DNA from: Flavobacterium defluvii | GTDB lineage: Bacteria > Bacteroidota > Bacteroidia > Flavobacteriales > Flavobacteriaceae | DNA length: 64,000 nt | NCBI RefSeq assembly: GCF_900129555.1 | Contig: NZ_FQWC01000001.1 | Coordinates: 186,001-250,000, forward strand | Direction: 5' to 3' | Shown: positions 44,434 through 52,726 of the stretch, one piece after another | How positions within the stretch are numbered: position 1 is the first letter of the stretch | Layout of the letters: the number at the start of each line of letters is the position of its first letter | Notes under the pieces: generated by a model | Told to the model about the DNA's origin: nothing | Databases searched by the model: none | What the model saw: the letters and a program-made list of their open reading frames with translations, nothing else | Made by a program: the position numbers and the translations under genes

Positions 44434-45486
44434 TTATTTATTCAAAATCTTATTAATGGCATTTATAAAATCCGGAATGGCAGATATATTGGTATCAATT
44501 GCAACACTTCCGTTTCCATAAGGCTGGTATTTTTTTAAAGGTGAAATTGAAAATAAACCTACGGTTGGTGCTTTTGAAGCACTTGATAAATGCATAATTC
44601 CACTGTCGGCACCAATAAAAACATCTACATTTGCAATTACTGAACCTATTTCCCGGATATCTTTACTGTAGAATGAAGGCGCCTGAAAATTGATTTGAGA
44701 TACATTTTCAACCGGCAGAACTTCAAAAATATTATAGTCTTTGTATTCTTCTTTCAAAGCTGCATAAAATTCTTCCCACCACGAAACACAATAGCACTTT
44801 TCGCCTGTTGCAAAAGTAAAAATGGCAATTGTTCTTTTTTGGCTGTCAATTATTTTATCAAGTGTTTCTTTTCCTTTTGAAATTTCTTCATTGGTTAATT
44901 TTAAATCAAGAAGAGGGACTGCTTCTTTTTTATCTTCAATTTCAAATTGACTTAGAAAATATCTTAAATTGTAAACAGGATATTTTGCAATGTGTTCATG
45001 ATCAGTATAATCTAACTGAACATTTTCAGGAAGATCCCCAAAAAATTTATATTTCGCATTTGAGAACTGAACGGCTAATCTGCCTGAAGAAGAGTTTTGA
45101 TCAACATTAATTACAAGATCGTAATTCTGTTTTCTAATTAAAGTCCAGACTTTAAAGTATTTGACTAATTCCTTAAAAGGTTTTTTAGGGAGATCAATAA
45201 TTTTATCGATACAGTCATAATTTTCTAAAACAATTGGAGCAAGAGTACCTTTTACAAACAAATCGATTTTGCAACCTGGAAATGTTTTGGTAACTTCCTG
45301 AATAAGCGGCGTAACTAAAAGTAAATTTCCAAGTCTTCCGTTGGGTCTGCAGATCAGGACTTTTTTTATTTTATTTTTATCAATTGTTCCGCTTCTGCTA
45401 ATGTTGGTATTGCCAATATTCTTGGTTAAAAGTCGCATCAAGCCTCGCCTGACCTTGTTAACGTTAACTTTTTTTAAGTTACTCAT
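44434..45486 (-). CDS. Glycosyltransferase family 9 (heptosyltransferase-like)
   Basis: A 350-residue GT-B glycosyltransferase related to LPS heptosyltransferases. The N-terminal VLICRPNGRLGNLLLVTPLIQEVTKTFPGCKIDLFV (about 47-82) and the C-terminal FIGADSGIMHLSSASKAPTVGLFS (about 290-313), with the D-S-G-x-x-H loop, are characteristic. The first 45 residues are a basic extension that may touch the membrane. The sugar donor is unknown. The 280-base gap upstream (45487-45766) is AT-rich and shows nothing I can name. Confidence 0.9.
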   Translation of the reverse strand: MSNLKKVNVNKVRRGLMRLLTKNIGNTNISRSGTIDKNKIKKVLICRPNGRLGNLLLVTPLIQEVTKTFPGCKIDLFVKGTLAPIVLENYDCIDKIIDLPKKPFKELVKYFKVWTLIRKQNYDLVINVDQNSSSGRLAVQFSNAKYKFFGDLPENVQLDYTDHEHIAKYPVYNLRYFLSQFEIEDKKEAVPLLDLKLTNEEISKGKETLDKIIDSQKRTIAIFTFATGEKCYCVSWWEEFYAALKEEYKDYNIFEVLPVENVSQINFQAPSFYSKDIREIGSVIANVDVFIGADSGIMHLSSASKAPTVGLFSISPLKKYQPYGNGSVAIDTNISAIPDFINAINKILNK

Positions 45487-45766
45487 GTGGTATTTTTTTT
45501 CGGGGGATTAATTTAGAAACCACAAAAATGTCTTCAATTTCTAAAAAACCTAAACTACATTTTCTACAATTCTATTGCTTCAAATGTAAATTCTTTTTTT
45601 TCGCAAAACTAAATTCTATTAATAAGCATTTATTACAAAATTGTAACGAAATGTATCAATATTACCATTTTTATGTTCCAGCACGAAATAAAAGTACAAC
45701 AATTAACATAATAACCAACTAAACATAGACAGGCGGCTGATAAAAATCGACAAGGAACTAAAAATA

Positions 45767-46561
45767 CTAGACGTTTATGTTAACAACATAACCTTCTGAA
45801 CCACGGATATTAAAGACCGTGCCGTTTTCAAAAATTAAATACTGCCCTTTAATTCCAACCAGTTTTCCCTGAAAAGATGGTGTCTTATCTAAATTCAAGC
45901 TCGCTATTTTGGCCGGATAATTTAAAACCGGGTAGTTTAATTCGTAAACATCATTTTTCTGGCTGTAAAAATATTCTTTGACTTCAGCCGGAATTAAATT
46001 TTCAACTTTCGATTTTTCAAAAATTAAATCACAGGATTCTGTTGTGCACTGGAGCATCTTTCTCCAGTTTGTTTTATCTGCATAATGATCCTTCAATGCA
46101 ACCTCTGTAATTCCTGCCAGATAACGATTTGGCACCTCAACAATAGCGATTGCCTGTGTTGCGCCCTGATCTATCCATCGCGTAGGAACCTGACTTTTGC
46201 GGGTTACACCAACTTTTATTTCGCTGGACAAAGCCAGATAAACTATATGCGGCTGTAACTGTGCTTTTTGTTCATATTCTAAATCGCGGTCGGCAATTCC
46301 CAAATGTGCCGTACTCAATTCTGGTCTCATAATCCAGTCGCCAACAGCGGGACTTGAATAAAAGCAGTCATAACAAAAACCTTGTCTGAATATCTTTTTC
46401 TTTTTTTGACAATTTAAACACTGAAATCCTGTAAAACTAATTTCAATTTCTTTGCCTAATAATTGATTTACATTTAGAAAACTATCCTCAAAAACTAAAT
46501 AATATTGAATCGGGTTTCCAAGTTCAGTCTGCATTTTTGTAAGTACGCCTTGATATGTCAT
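45767..46561 (-). CDS. DUF2797 domain protein with cysteine cluster
   Basis: A 264-residue soluble protein of the DUF2797 family. A four-cysteine zinc-finger-like block CLNCQKKKKIFRQGFCYDCF lies at about residues 48-67. A domain beginning HIVYLALSSEIKVGVTRKSQVPTRWIDQGA (about 105-134) resembles a GIY-YIG nuclease core. The pattern suggests nucleic-acid binding or cutting, but no member that I know has been characterised. Divergent from the GH3 gene; the gap between them carries TTTTAGATT-type repeats. Confidence 0.85.
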   Translation of the reverse strand: MTYQGVLTKMQTELGNPIQYYLVFEDSFLNVNQLLGKEIEISFTGFQCLNCQKKKKIFRQGFCYDCFYSSPAVGDWIMRPELSTAHLGIADRDLEYEQKAQLQPHIVYLALSSEIKVGVTRKSQVPTRWIDQGATQAIAIVEVPNRYLAGITEVALKDHYADKTNWRKMLQCTTESCDLIFEKSKVENLIPAEVKEYFYSQKNDVYELNYPVLNYPAKIASLNLDKTPSFQGKLVGIKGQYLIFENGTVFNIRGSEGYVVNINV

Positions 46562-46591
46562 TAGGTTTAAATTGTAGATTTTAGATATTAA

Positions 46592-46770
46592 ATTTTAGAT
46601 TGCTCTTATTTTTTTGAGTTAATCTTTAGTTTAGAAGTAGTGGTTTTTATTACAAAAAAACACTATTTTTGATACAATGACAAAGTTAATATTTGCTGCT
46701 TGATATTCAAATTTTAAGTTCCGATTTAGATAAATCGTAACATCTAAATTTAAAATCAGCAATCTAAAAT
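46592..46770. repeat. TTTTAGATT-type inverted repeat arms in divergent gap
   Basis: ATTTTAGATTGCT (46592-46604) and its exact complement (46758-46770) bracket the gap between the DUF2797 and GH3 genes. The same words occur at 30754-30780 next to the microsatellite. Probably a degenerate interspersed repeat. Confidence 0.5.
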
Positions 46771-46783
46771 CTAAAATCAACTC

Positions 46784-48292
46784 ATGCCTTTATCAATAAT
46801 TAATTCTTTCGCTTCATGGGTCCTGAAACAGAGGATACATCAAATTGAACTTTTTTTAAAATACCCAAATGAAGTTCAGGAAGAGCTTTTGCATAATTTA
46901 TTAATGGCATCTGAAAATACGGTTATTGGAAAAAAATATGATTTTGCTTCAATAAATTCGTATCAGACTTTTGCCGAAAGAGTTCCGATTGCGAGTTATG
47001 AAGAACTGCAGCCTTTAATCGAACGCACGCGTCAGGGCGAGCAAGGCGTTTTTTGGGAATCGCCTATTAAATGGTTTGCCAAATCGAGTGGAACTACCAA
47101 TGCAAAAAGTAAATTTATTCCCGTAAGTAACGAAGCTCTTGAAGATTGTCATTATAAAGGAAGCAAGGACTTGCTTTGTTTGTATTTGAATAATAATGAA
47201 GATTCTGAATTGTTTCTTGGAAAAAGTTTACGTCTTGGCGGAAGTTCTCAAATCTATGAAAACAACAATACTTTCTTTGGGGATTTATCGGCAATTTTGA
47301 TTGAAAATATGCCTATTTGGGCTGAATTTAGCAGTACCCCAAGCAGTAAAACTTCGCTGATGAGCGAATGGGAGTCTAAAATTGCGGCGATTATTAACGA
47401 AACTAAAAACGAAAATGTAACCAGTTTTGCCGGAGTTCCTTCCTGGATGCTGGTTTTAATGAATAAGGTTCTGGAAAATACTGGTAAGCAAAGTTTACTG
47501 GAACTTTGGCCCAATCTTGAAGTTTATTTTCACGGAGGTGTGAGTTTTTCTCCATACAAAGAACAATACAAGAAAATTTTACCTAGCAAGGATTTTAGAT
47601 ATTACGAAATTTATAATGCTTCTGAAGGCTTCTTTGCGATACAGGATTTGAATAATTCCAGTGATTTATTATTAATGCTGGATTACGGGATTTTCTATGA
47701 ATTTATTCCGATGGAAACTTTTGGAACTCCAAATCAAAAAGTAATTCGTCTGGCTGATGTTGAACTGAATAAAAACTACGCTATTGTTATTACTACAAAT
47801 TCTGGTTTGTGGCGTTATTTAATTGGTGATACGGTTCGTTTTACTTCGTTGAATCCGTATAGAATAAGAGTTACGGGAAGAACCAAACACCATATTAATG
47901 TTTTTGGGGAAGAATTAATGGTCGAAAATACAGATCAGGCGATTGCGAAAGCCTGTCAAATCACTCAAACCGAAGTTATTGATTATACGGTTGCTCCTAT
48001 TTTTATGCAGGATAAAGAAAAAGGCGCGCACGAATGGATGATCGAATTCAAGAAAAATCCGGCTGATGTAGGTCTTTTCCAAAAAGTTCTCGACGAAACT
48101 TTACAAACTTTAAATTCTGATTATGAAGCGAAACGCTACAACAATATGACTTTAAATCCTTTGGTAATTAATGTCGCTCGCGAAAATTTATTTTATGACT
48201 GGCTGAAAGAAAGAGATAAATTGGGCGGACAGCATAAAATTCCTAGGCTTTCTAATCAGAGAGATTATTTGGAGCAGTTGAAGGAAATGTAA
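46784..48292 (+). CDS. GH3 auxin-responsive promoter family protein (acyl-acid amido synthetase-like)
   Basis: A 502-residue member of the GH3 family, the adenylating enzymes that in plants join amino acids to jasmonate, auxin or benzoates. Visible motifs are the ATP-binding KWFAKSSGTTNAKSKFIPVS (about 102-121), YNASEGFFAIQD (about 278-289) and the YRIRVTGRTKHHINVFGEELMVEN hinge region (about 368-391). Length and order match bacterial GH3 proteins, which are uncharacterised in Bacteroidetes as far as I know. No signal peptide. No adjacent gene hints at the substrate. Confidence 0.88.
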   Translation: MPLSIINSFASWVLKQRIHQIELFLKYPNEVQEELLHNLLMASENTVIGKKYDFASINSYQTFAERVPIASYEELQPLIERTRQGEQGVFWESPIKWFAKSSGTTNAKSKFIPVSNEALEDCHYKGSKDLLCLYLNNNEDSELFLGKSLRLGGSSQIYENNNTFFGDLSAILIENMPIWAEFSSTPSSKTSLMSEWESKIAAIINETKNENVTSFAGVPSWMLVLMNKVLENTGKQSLLELWPNLEVYFHGGVSFSPYKEQYKKILPSKDFRYYEIYNASEGFFAIQDLNNSSDLLLMLDYGIFYEFIPMETFGTPNQKVIRLADVELNKNYAIVITTNSGLWRYLIGDTVRFTSLNPYRIRVTGRTKHHINVFGEELMVENTDQAIAKACQITQTEVIDYTVAPIFMQDKEKGAHEWMIEFKKNPADVGLFQKVLDETLQTLNSDYEAKRYNNMTLNPLVINVARENLFYDWLKERDKLGGQHKIPRLSNQRDYLEQLKEM

Positions 48293-48366
48293 AAAATTGA
48301 CACGCGGATAACACGGGTTTAATATTACAAAACACGGATTTACACTGATTTTTTTAGCATTCAATA

Positions 48367-48466
48367 TGTCATTTCGACGAAGGAGAAATCACACTCTATA
48401 ATCGACAAAGATTAATTATACACTTTGCAGAATTTCTAGTGTGATTTCTCCTTCGTCGAAATGACA
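48367..48466. repeat. TGTCATTTCGACGAAGGAG inverted repeat element, third copy
   Basis: Perfect 29-bp arms (48367-48395 with 48438-48466) share the 24-base core of the 9409 and 9811 elements. The 42-base loop differs and looks inverted relative to those copies (it contains ACAAAGATT where they have AATCTTTGT). It lies between convergent GH3 and serB. Confidence 0.85.
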
Positions 48467-48489
48467 AAAAATATCGTAGAAATAAATTT

Positions 48490-49719
48490 CTACATCATAT
48501 CAATATATCTGTCGTGATATCCTAATAAGTATAAAACACCGTCAAGACCTAAACTAGAAATGGAAGTTGAAGCACTTTCTTTTACTTTTGGTTTTGCGTG
48601 GAAAGCGATTCCTAAGCCGGCTAAGTTTAGCATTGGTAAATCGTTTGCACCGTCTCCAACCGCAATAGTTTGGTTGATGTGAATTCCTTCTTTTTCGGCA
48701 ATTGCTTTTAGGTATTCGGCTTTCTTTTGTCCGTCTACGATATCGCCCAGATATTTTCCGGTTAATTTACCGTCTTTAATTTCAAGTTTATTAGCATGAA
48801 CGTAGTCAATTCCTAATTCTTTTTGAAGGTATTCTCCAAAATAAGTAAATCCTCCTGAAAGAATAGCGGTTTTGTATCCGTAATATTTCAGAGCTTTCAT
48901 CAAACGATGTGCACCTTGTGTTATTGGCAGTTTTTTGGCAACGCTTTGTAAAACTTCTTCACTTAAACCTTCAAGCAAAGCCATTCTTTGTTTGAAACTT
49001 TCGTTGAAATCAATTTCACCATTCATAGCCGATTCTGTAATAGCTCGAACCTGATCTCCTACTCCATTTAATTCTGCCAGTTCATCAATAACTTCAGTTT
49101 GAATTAAAGTTGAATCCATATCGAAACAAACTAAACGACGGTTTCTTCTGTAAATATTATCTTCCTGAAAAGAAATATCTACGTTTAAAGTTCTTGAAAT
49201 TTCCATAAAACTTGCCGTCATGACAATTTTATTTACAATTTCGCCTGTTACAGACAACTGAATACATGAACGCGGATATTCTTCTTTTTCTACAATTGAA
49301 GTTCTTCCTGTTAAACGTATAATGGAATCGATATTTAAATTTTGATCTGACATTATTTTAGTAACTGCTGCTAGTTGTGAAGCTGCTAGTTTTTCGCCTA
49401 AAATATTGATGATGTAACGCTGCTTAGACTGCGATTTTACCCATTTTTCATAATCTTCGATTGAAATTGGAATAAATTTTACTTTAATTTCTAATTCGTA
49501 AGCTTTAAATAATAAGTCTTTTAAAACCGGTGCCGATGAAGAACCTGCAGCAATTTCGAATAAAATCCCTAAAGAAAGTGTGTCATGAATGTCGGCCTGG
49601 CCTATATCTAAAATATTAGCATCATAAGCTGCCAATACAGCTGTTAAACCTGCTGTAACCCCTATTTTATCGTGTCCTGAAACTTTTAATAAAATAATTT
49701 CTTTATCCTCTACTGCCAT
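48490..49719 (-). CDS. serB: Phosphoserine phosphatase with two ACT domains
   Basis: Removes phosphate from O-phosphoserine in the last step of serine synthesis. From the ATG at 49719 the protein has 409 residues. Two ACT regulatory domains (about 5-85 and 100-180) precede a HAD phosphatase domain containing D200 and D202 in CFDMDSTLI, the SGGF motif near 295 and GDGANDLPML near 353. The frame stays open to 49842, but that extension contains the upstream gene's terminator hairpin and is not protein-like, so I reject the longer start. The ACT domains suggest feedback by serine. Confidence 0.94.
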   Translation of the reverse strand: MAVEDKEIILLKVSGHDKIGVTAGLTAVLAAYDANILDIGQADIHDTLSLGILFEIAAGSSSAPVLKDLLFKAYELEIKVKFIPISIEDYEKWVKSQSKQRYIINILGEKLAASQLAAVTKIMSDQNLNIDSIIRLTGRTSIVEKEEYPRSCIQLSVTGEIVNKIVMTASFMEISRTLNVDISFQEDNIYRRNRRLVCFDMDSTLIQTEVIDELAELNGVGDQVRAITESAMNGEIDFNESFKQRMALLEGLSEEVLQSVAKKLPITQGAHRLMKALKYYGYKTAILSGGFTYFGEYLQKELGIDYVHANKLEIKDGKLTGKYLGDIVDGQKKAEYLKAIAEKEGIHINQTIAVGDGANDLPMLNLAGLGIAFHAKPKVKESASTSISSLGLDGVLYLLGYHDRYIDMM

Positions 49720-49796
49720 TTTATCTTTATTGATTTTGAAGCGACAAAAATCGGCAATCTCTTGGTGATAAAAAAGAATAATCTTTGTTTTTTTTG

Positions 49797-49827
49797 CAAA
49801 GAAAAAGCGCATATTCATGCGCTTTTT
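49797..49827 (-). terminator. Terminator downstream of the VOC/SRPBCC cluster
   Basis: A perfect 11-bp stem (49802-49812 with 49817-49827), ATTC loop and T tract on the minus strand, 52 bases past the VOC gene stop. It lies inside the open frame upstream of serB and fixes the serB start downstream. Confidence 0.85.
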
Positions 49828-49878
49828 GGAGTAATTTAACAATTATGTTCCGCTATTAGAATAACGTAACTTTATTTA

Positions 49879-50313
49879 TTATTTATTTGGCTGGTTTTCA
49901 TCAAAATTTACCATCCAGTTTATACCGAATTTGTCTTTAAACATTCCGAAGTAAGCGCCCCAGAAAGTTTTATTCATAGGCATTTCGACTTTTCCGCCTG
50001 CCGAAAGTCCATTAAAAATTCGGTCTGCTTCTTCTGTACTTTCTGTATTAATTGAAATTGAATAATTGTCCCCAAAGCCCACATCTCCGTATCGCGGATG
50101 ACTGTCGCTTCCCATTAAAACGGTATTGCCAATTGGAAGTGAAACATGCATAATTCGGTTTAAAGCTTCTTCAGAAAGCTGTTCTCCTTCTTCTGCAGGT
50201 GCGTCTTTATATTTTCCAATATAAGGAAAATCTCCTCCAAAAACAGATTTGTAAAATAGGAATGCTTCTTCGCAAGTTCCGTTAAACATTAAATAAGGAT
50301 TTATTGCTGCCAT
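49879..50313 (-). CDS. VOC family protein (PhnB/3-demethylubiquinone-type)
   Basis: A 144-residue protein with the PhnB-type VOC fold: start INPYLMFNGTCEEAFLFYKSVFGGDF, LMGSDSHP in the middle, and MNKTFWGAYFGMFKDKFGINWMVNFD at the end. Members of this subgroup often lack the metal ligands and have no known enzyme activity. It is the last gene of the VOC/SRPBCC run on the minus strand. Confidence 0.88.
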   Translation of the reverse strand: MAAINPYLMFNGTCEEAFLFYKSVFGGDFPYIGKYKDAPAEEGEQLSEEALNRIMHVSLPIGNTVLMGSDSHPRYGDVGFGDNYSISINTESTEEADRIFNGLSAGGKVEMPMNKTFWGAYFGMFKDKFGINWMVNFDENQPNK

Positions 50314-50369
50314 AATATTTTTTTTAATTGTTAATCTCTTTGTTATTTTTAATCTTTTAATTTTTTAAT

Positions 50370-50813
50370 CTATTTCCCTTCTTCTGATAATTGTTTTACT
50401 ACTTCAAGTCCTTTAGGAAAAACTTCTTTAAAATAATCGACATATTTTTCGATTGAATCGGTACGGGCAATTAAATCTGTAAATTCACCATCAGGAATTA
50501 ATCTGTAGGTTTCCATTGCGCCGCTCCACTTTTTTGTTTCATCGTCAATAGGCAGATCTTTAAAATCTTTTATTTCGCCTATATGCTTAAATGCCATATA
50601 TTCGTTTGGCGTCTTGGTTTCAATTACACTATGCATTCCTTCTCCGTTTGGTGACATAAAACGTATTTTATCACCTTCATTCCAGTCGCTTATGGTGTAA
50701 GATCCTTCGCAAAAGACGCTTGTCCATTTTCTATACGTTTCATCATTCCATAAAACATCCCAGATTTTTTGAGCCGGAGCTTTTATTCTTGTTTTAAATT
50801 CTAAAGTTTCCAT
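50370..50813 (-). CDS. SRPBCC (START-like) domain protein
   Basis: A 147-residue helix-grip protein: begins EFKTRIKAPAQKIWDVLWNDETYRKWTSVFCEG (about 5-37), has SPNGEGMHSVIETKTPNEYMAFKH in the middle, and closes with a long helix (YVDYFKEVFPKGLEVVKQL). It resembles the AHSA1/activator-of-Hsp90-like subgroup that binds small hydrophobic ligands. It lies 2 bases downstream of a VOC gene and is probably co-transcribed. Confidence 0.87.
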   Translation of the reverse strand: METLEFKTRIKAPAQKIWDVLWNDETYRKWTSVFCEGSYTISDWNEGDKIRFMSPNGEGMHSVIETKTPNEYMAFKHIGEIKDFKDLPIDDETKKWSGAMETYRLIPDGEFTDLIARTDSIEKYVDYFKEVFPKGLEVVKQLSEEGK

Positions 50814-50815
50814 AA

Positions 50816-51223
50816 TTAAGATAATTTAGAAAAATCCATAAATAAAACATTCCAACGATGGCCATCTAAATCGGCAAAACCAAACCCATACATCCAGCCC
50901 TGACTTTCGGCAGGAGCAGCGAAAACAGTTCCGCCGGCTTCTTGTACTTTTTTTGCTAATTCGTCGACTTCTTCTTTACTTTCTGCATCGATCGAAATTA
51001 GAATTTCAGAACTTAATTTGGTGTCGGTAATTTTGTTTTGCGAAAAACCTTCAAAAAGTGATTCTTCAAATAACATTACTACAAAATTCTCTTCACCTAC
51101 TACCATACAGGTTGAACTTGGCGTATCATGCTGTTCATTAAAAGAGAAGCCTATTTTCCAGAAAAAATCTTTTGCTTTTGCTATATTTTTTACTGGCAGA
51201 TTTAACCATATTTGTTTTGTCAT
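50816..51223 (-). CDS. VOC family protein (glyoxalase-like)
   Basis: A 135-residue glyoxalase/bleomycin-resistance fold protein: LPVKNIAKAKDFFWKIGFSFN at the start and GFADLDGHRWNVLFMDFS at the end, the DGH(x)W motif giving a possible metal ligand. It is clearly paralogous to the 52174 gene (same start, middle and end blocks). Enzymatic activity unknown. First of a coupled VOC-SRPBCC pair. Confidence 0.88.
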   Translation of the reverse strand: MTKQIWLNLPVKNIAKAKDFFWKIGFSFNEQHDTPSSTCMVVGEENFVVMLFEESLFEGFSQNKITDTKLSSEILISIDAESKEEVDELAKKVQEAGGTVFAAPAESQGWMYGFGFADLDGHRWNVLFMDFSKLS

Positions 51224-51317
51224 CTTTTTGATATTTTTCGTTAATTTTTTTTTAAACCATATTAAGTGATGTAAGCCAATTTAAGATTAGGGAAAAAACC
51301 TTTGTACCTAACTAAAA

Positions 51318-51722
51318 CTAATTTGACTCGGCGTAAATTTTAAAGTTATCCAGTATTGCCTGCCAGCCGCCGCGCTGCATTTCTTCAGGATTTTGAGATT
51401 CCGGGTCAAAGCTTTCTGTGATTTCTACTCCGTCAAGTGTTTCTTTAAAATAAATTTCAACTTTTCTTCCATCTGCCATAACATATTTTATTGTTTTATT
51501 TGGCTCTACAAAAGTATATTCGCCTTCAAAATCAAAACTCATACTGCCATCTTTTGCGGCCATAGTCGATTTGAATTTTCCGCCTTGTTTTACATCATTT
51601 TCTGCATAAGGCGTATGCCAGTCCGGAGAAGCAAAACTCCATTTTGTAATATGTTCAGGTAAAGTCCAAAAATCCCAAACTTTGTTTATTGATGCATTAA
51701 CTGTATTCTGTACTGTTATCAT
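51318..51722 (-). CDS. SRPBCC family protein, paralogue 1
   Basis: A 134-residue START-like protein: ITVQNTVNASINKVWDFWTLPEHITKWSFASPDWHTPYAEND. It is strongly similar along its length to the next gene, sharing the first blocks, MAAKD, FDFEGEYT and the final helix. Both look like products of a tandem duplication. Probably binds a small hydrophobic ligand; unverified. Confidence 0.88.
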   Translation of the reverse strand: MITVQNTVNASINKVWDFWTLPEHITKWSFASPDWHTPYAENDVKQGGKFKSTMAAKDGSMSFDFEGEYTFVEPNKTIKYVMADGRKVEIYFKETLDGVEITESFDPESQNPEEMQRGGWQAILDNFKIYAESN

Positions 51723-51749
51723 TATTTATATATTTAAAAATTATACTTA

Positions 51750-52154
51750 TTAAAAATTTTCTACATACTTTTTAAAATTGTTAATTACATTCTGACACCA
51801 TTCTTTCTGCATACTTTCAGAATCATTCTTTGCAGGCTCAAACACTTCTGTAAGTTTTACTTTATTACCCAGGTTTTCAAAATAAATGCTTCCTGCTCTA
51901 TTGTCAAAAAGTCTGTATTCAATTAACTGATATTTTTCTACTCTGGTATATTCTCCTTCAAAATCAAAACCAGCACTTTTATCTTTGGCTGCCATTTCAT
52001 ATTTAAATTTACCGTTTACCTGCAAATCATTTTCGGCATAATCAGTGTGCCAATCATCAAAAGCATAATTCCAGTTTTGTATATGTTCCGGAAGAGTCCA
52101 GAGGTTCCATACTTTGTCTATAGATGCATTAATTGTATTTTGAACTGTAATCAT
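51750..52154 (-). CDS. SRPBCC family protein, paralogue 2
   Basis: A 134-residue protein of the same length as its neighbour at 51318 and paralogous to it: ITVQNTINASIDKVWNLWTLPEHIQNWNYAFDDWHTDYAEND. It lies 19 bases downstream of the first VOC gene of the cluster. Same inferred fold and same limits on function. Confidence 0.88.
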   Translation of the reverse strand: MITVQNTINASIDKVWNLWTLPEHIQNWNYAFDDWHTDYAENDLQVNGKFKYEMAAKDKSAGFDFEGEYTRVEKYQLIEYRLFDNRAGSIYFENLGNKVKLTEVFEPAKNDSESMQKEWCQNVINNFKKYVENF

Positions 52155-52173
52155 TTAGTGAATTTTAAATTAA

Positions 52174-52584
52174 TTACATCTGTTCCGGAATCTGACTTTC
52201 ATCCATATAAAAAATTTCCCAATGATGTCCGTCCGGATCAAGAAACGTTTTTTGATACATCCATCCGTAATCTTGTGATCTTTTATAATCAGTTCCACCT
52301 GCTTTAACTGCTTTCACAACCATTTCATCAACTTCTTTTTTTGATGGTAGAGAAATAGAAATAAGCGCTTCGCTAGTTGTATGAGAATTACAAATCTGTT
52401 TATCTGTAAAGGTTTGATAAAACTCTTCTACTAAAAGCATTATATTAATATTCTCGCCAATAATGATACAGGCGGCTTTTTCATTTGTAAATTTCAGATT
52501 GGTTGAAAAACCCAATTCATTAAAAAAATTTACACTTTTATGTAGGTCTTTTACAGCCAGATTTAAATACATTTTCGTTTCCAT
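52174..52584 (-). CDS. VOC family protein (glyoxalase-like), first gene of cluster
   Basis: A 136-residue VOC fold: MYLNLAVKDLHKSVNFFNELGFSTN at the start and KTFLDPDGHHWEIFYMDESQ at the end. It is paralogous to the 50816 gene. It is the promoter-proximal gene of a six-gene run; a TAAATTTG -7 motif lies on its strand at 52612-52619. The divergent GlxA-type regulator at 52727 may control the run. Confidence 0.88.
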   Translation of the reverse strand: METKMYLNLAVKDLHKSVNFFNELGFSTNLKFTNEKAACIIIGENINIMLLVEEFYQTFTDKQICNSHTTSEALISISLPSKKEVDEMVVKAVKAGGTDYKRSQDYGWMYQKTFLDPDGHHWEIFYMDESQIPEQM

Positions 52585-52684
52585 AATATATAAAGTTACA
52601 ATTATTTATAACAAATTTAGAATTTTAGAATGGCGTTTATGATACAATAAAAGTCAACTTTAGGGGCATTTAAGACAAAATACT

Positions 52685-52692
52685 TACATTTG
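52685..52692 (+). promoter_or_regulatory. Putative -7 element (TACATTTG) of the GlxA-type regulator
   Basis: Exact match to TAnnTTTG, 34 bases before the start codon; the -33 element is unclear. Confidence 0.45.
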
Positions 52693-52726
52693 TTATGAAG
52701 TTAATTCTCTAAAAAACCACAAAATC

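Noticed and set aside
45528..45722. Small open frame in the gap upstream of the GT9 gene
   Set aside because: Lys/Phe/Cys-rich translation of AT-rich DNA without a promoter or ribosome site; composition is that of non-coding sequence.
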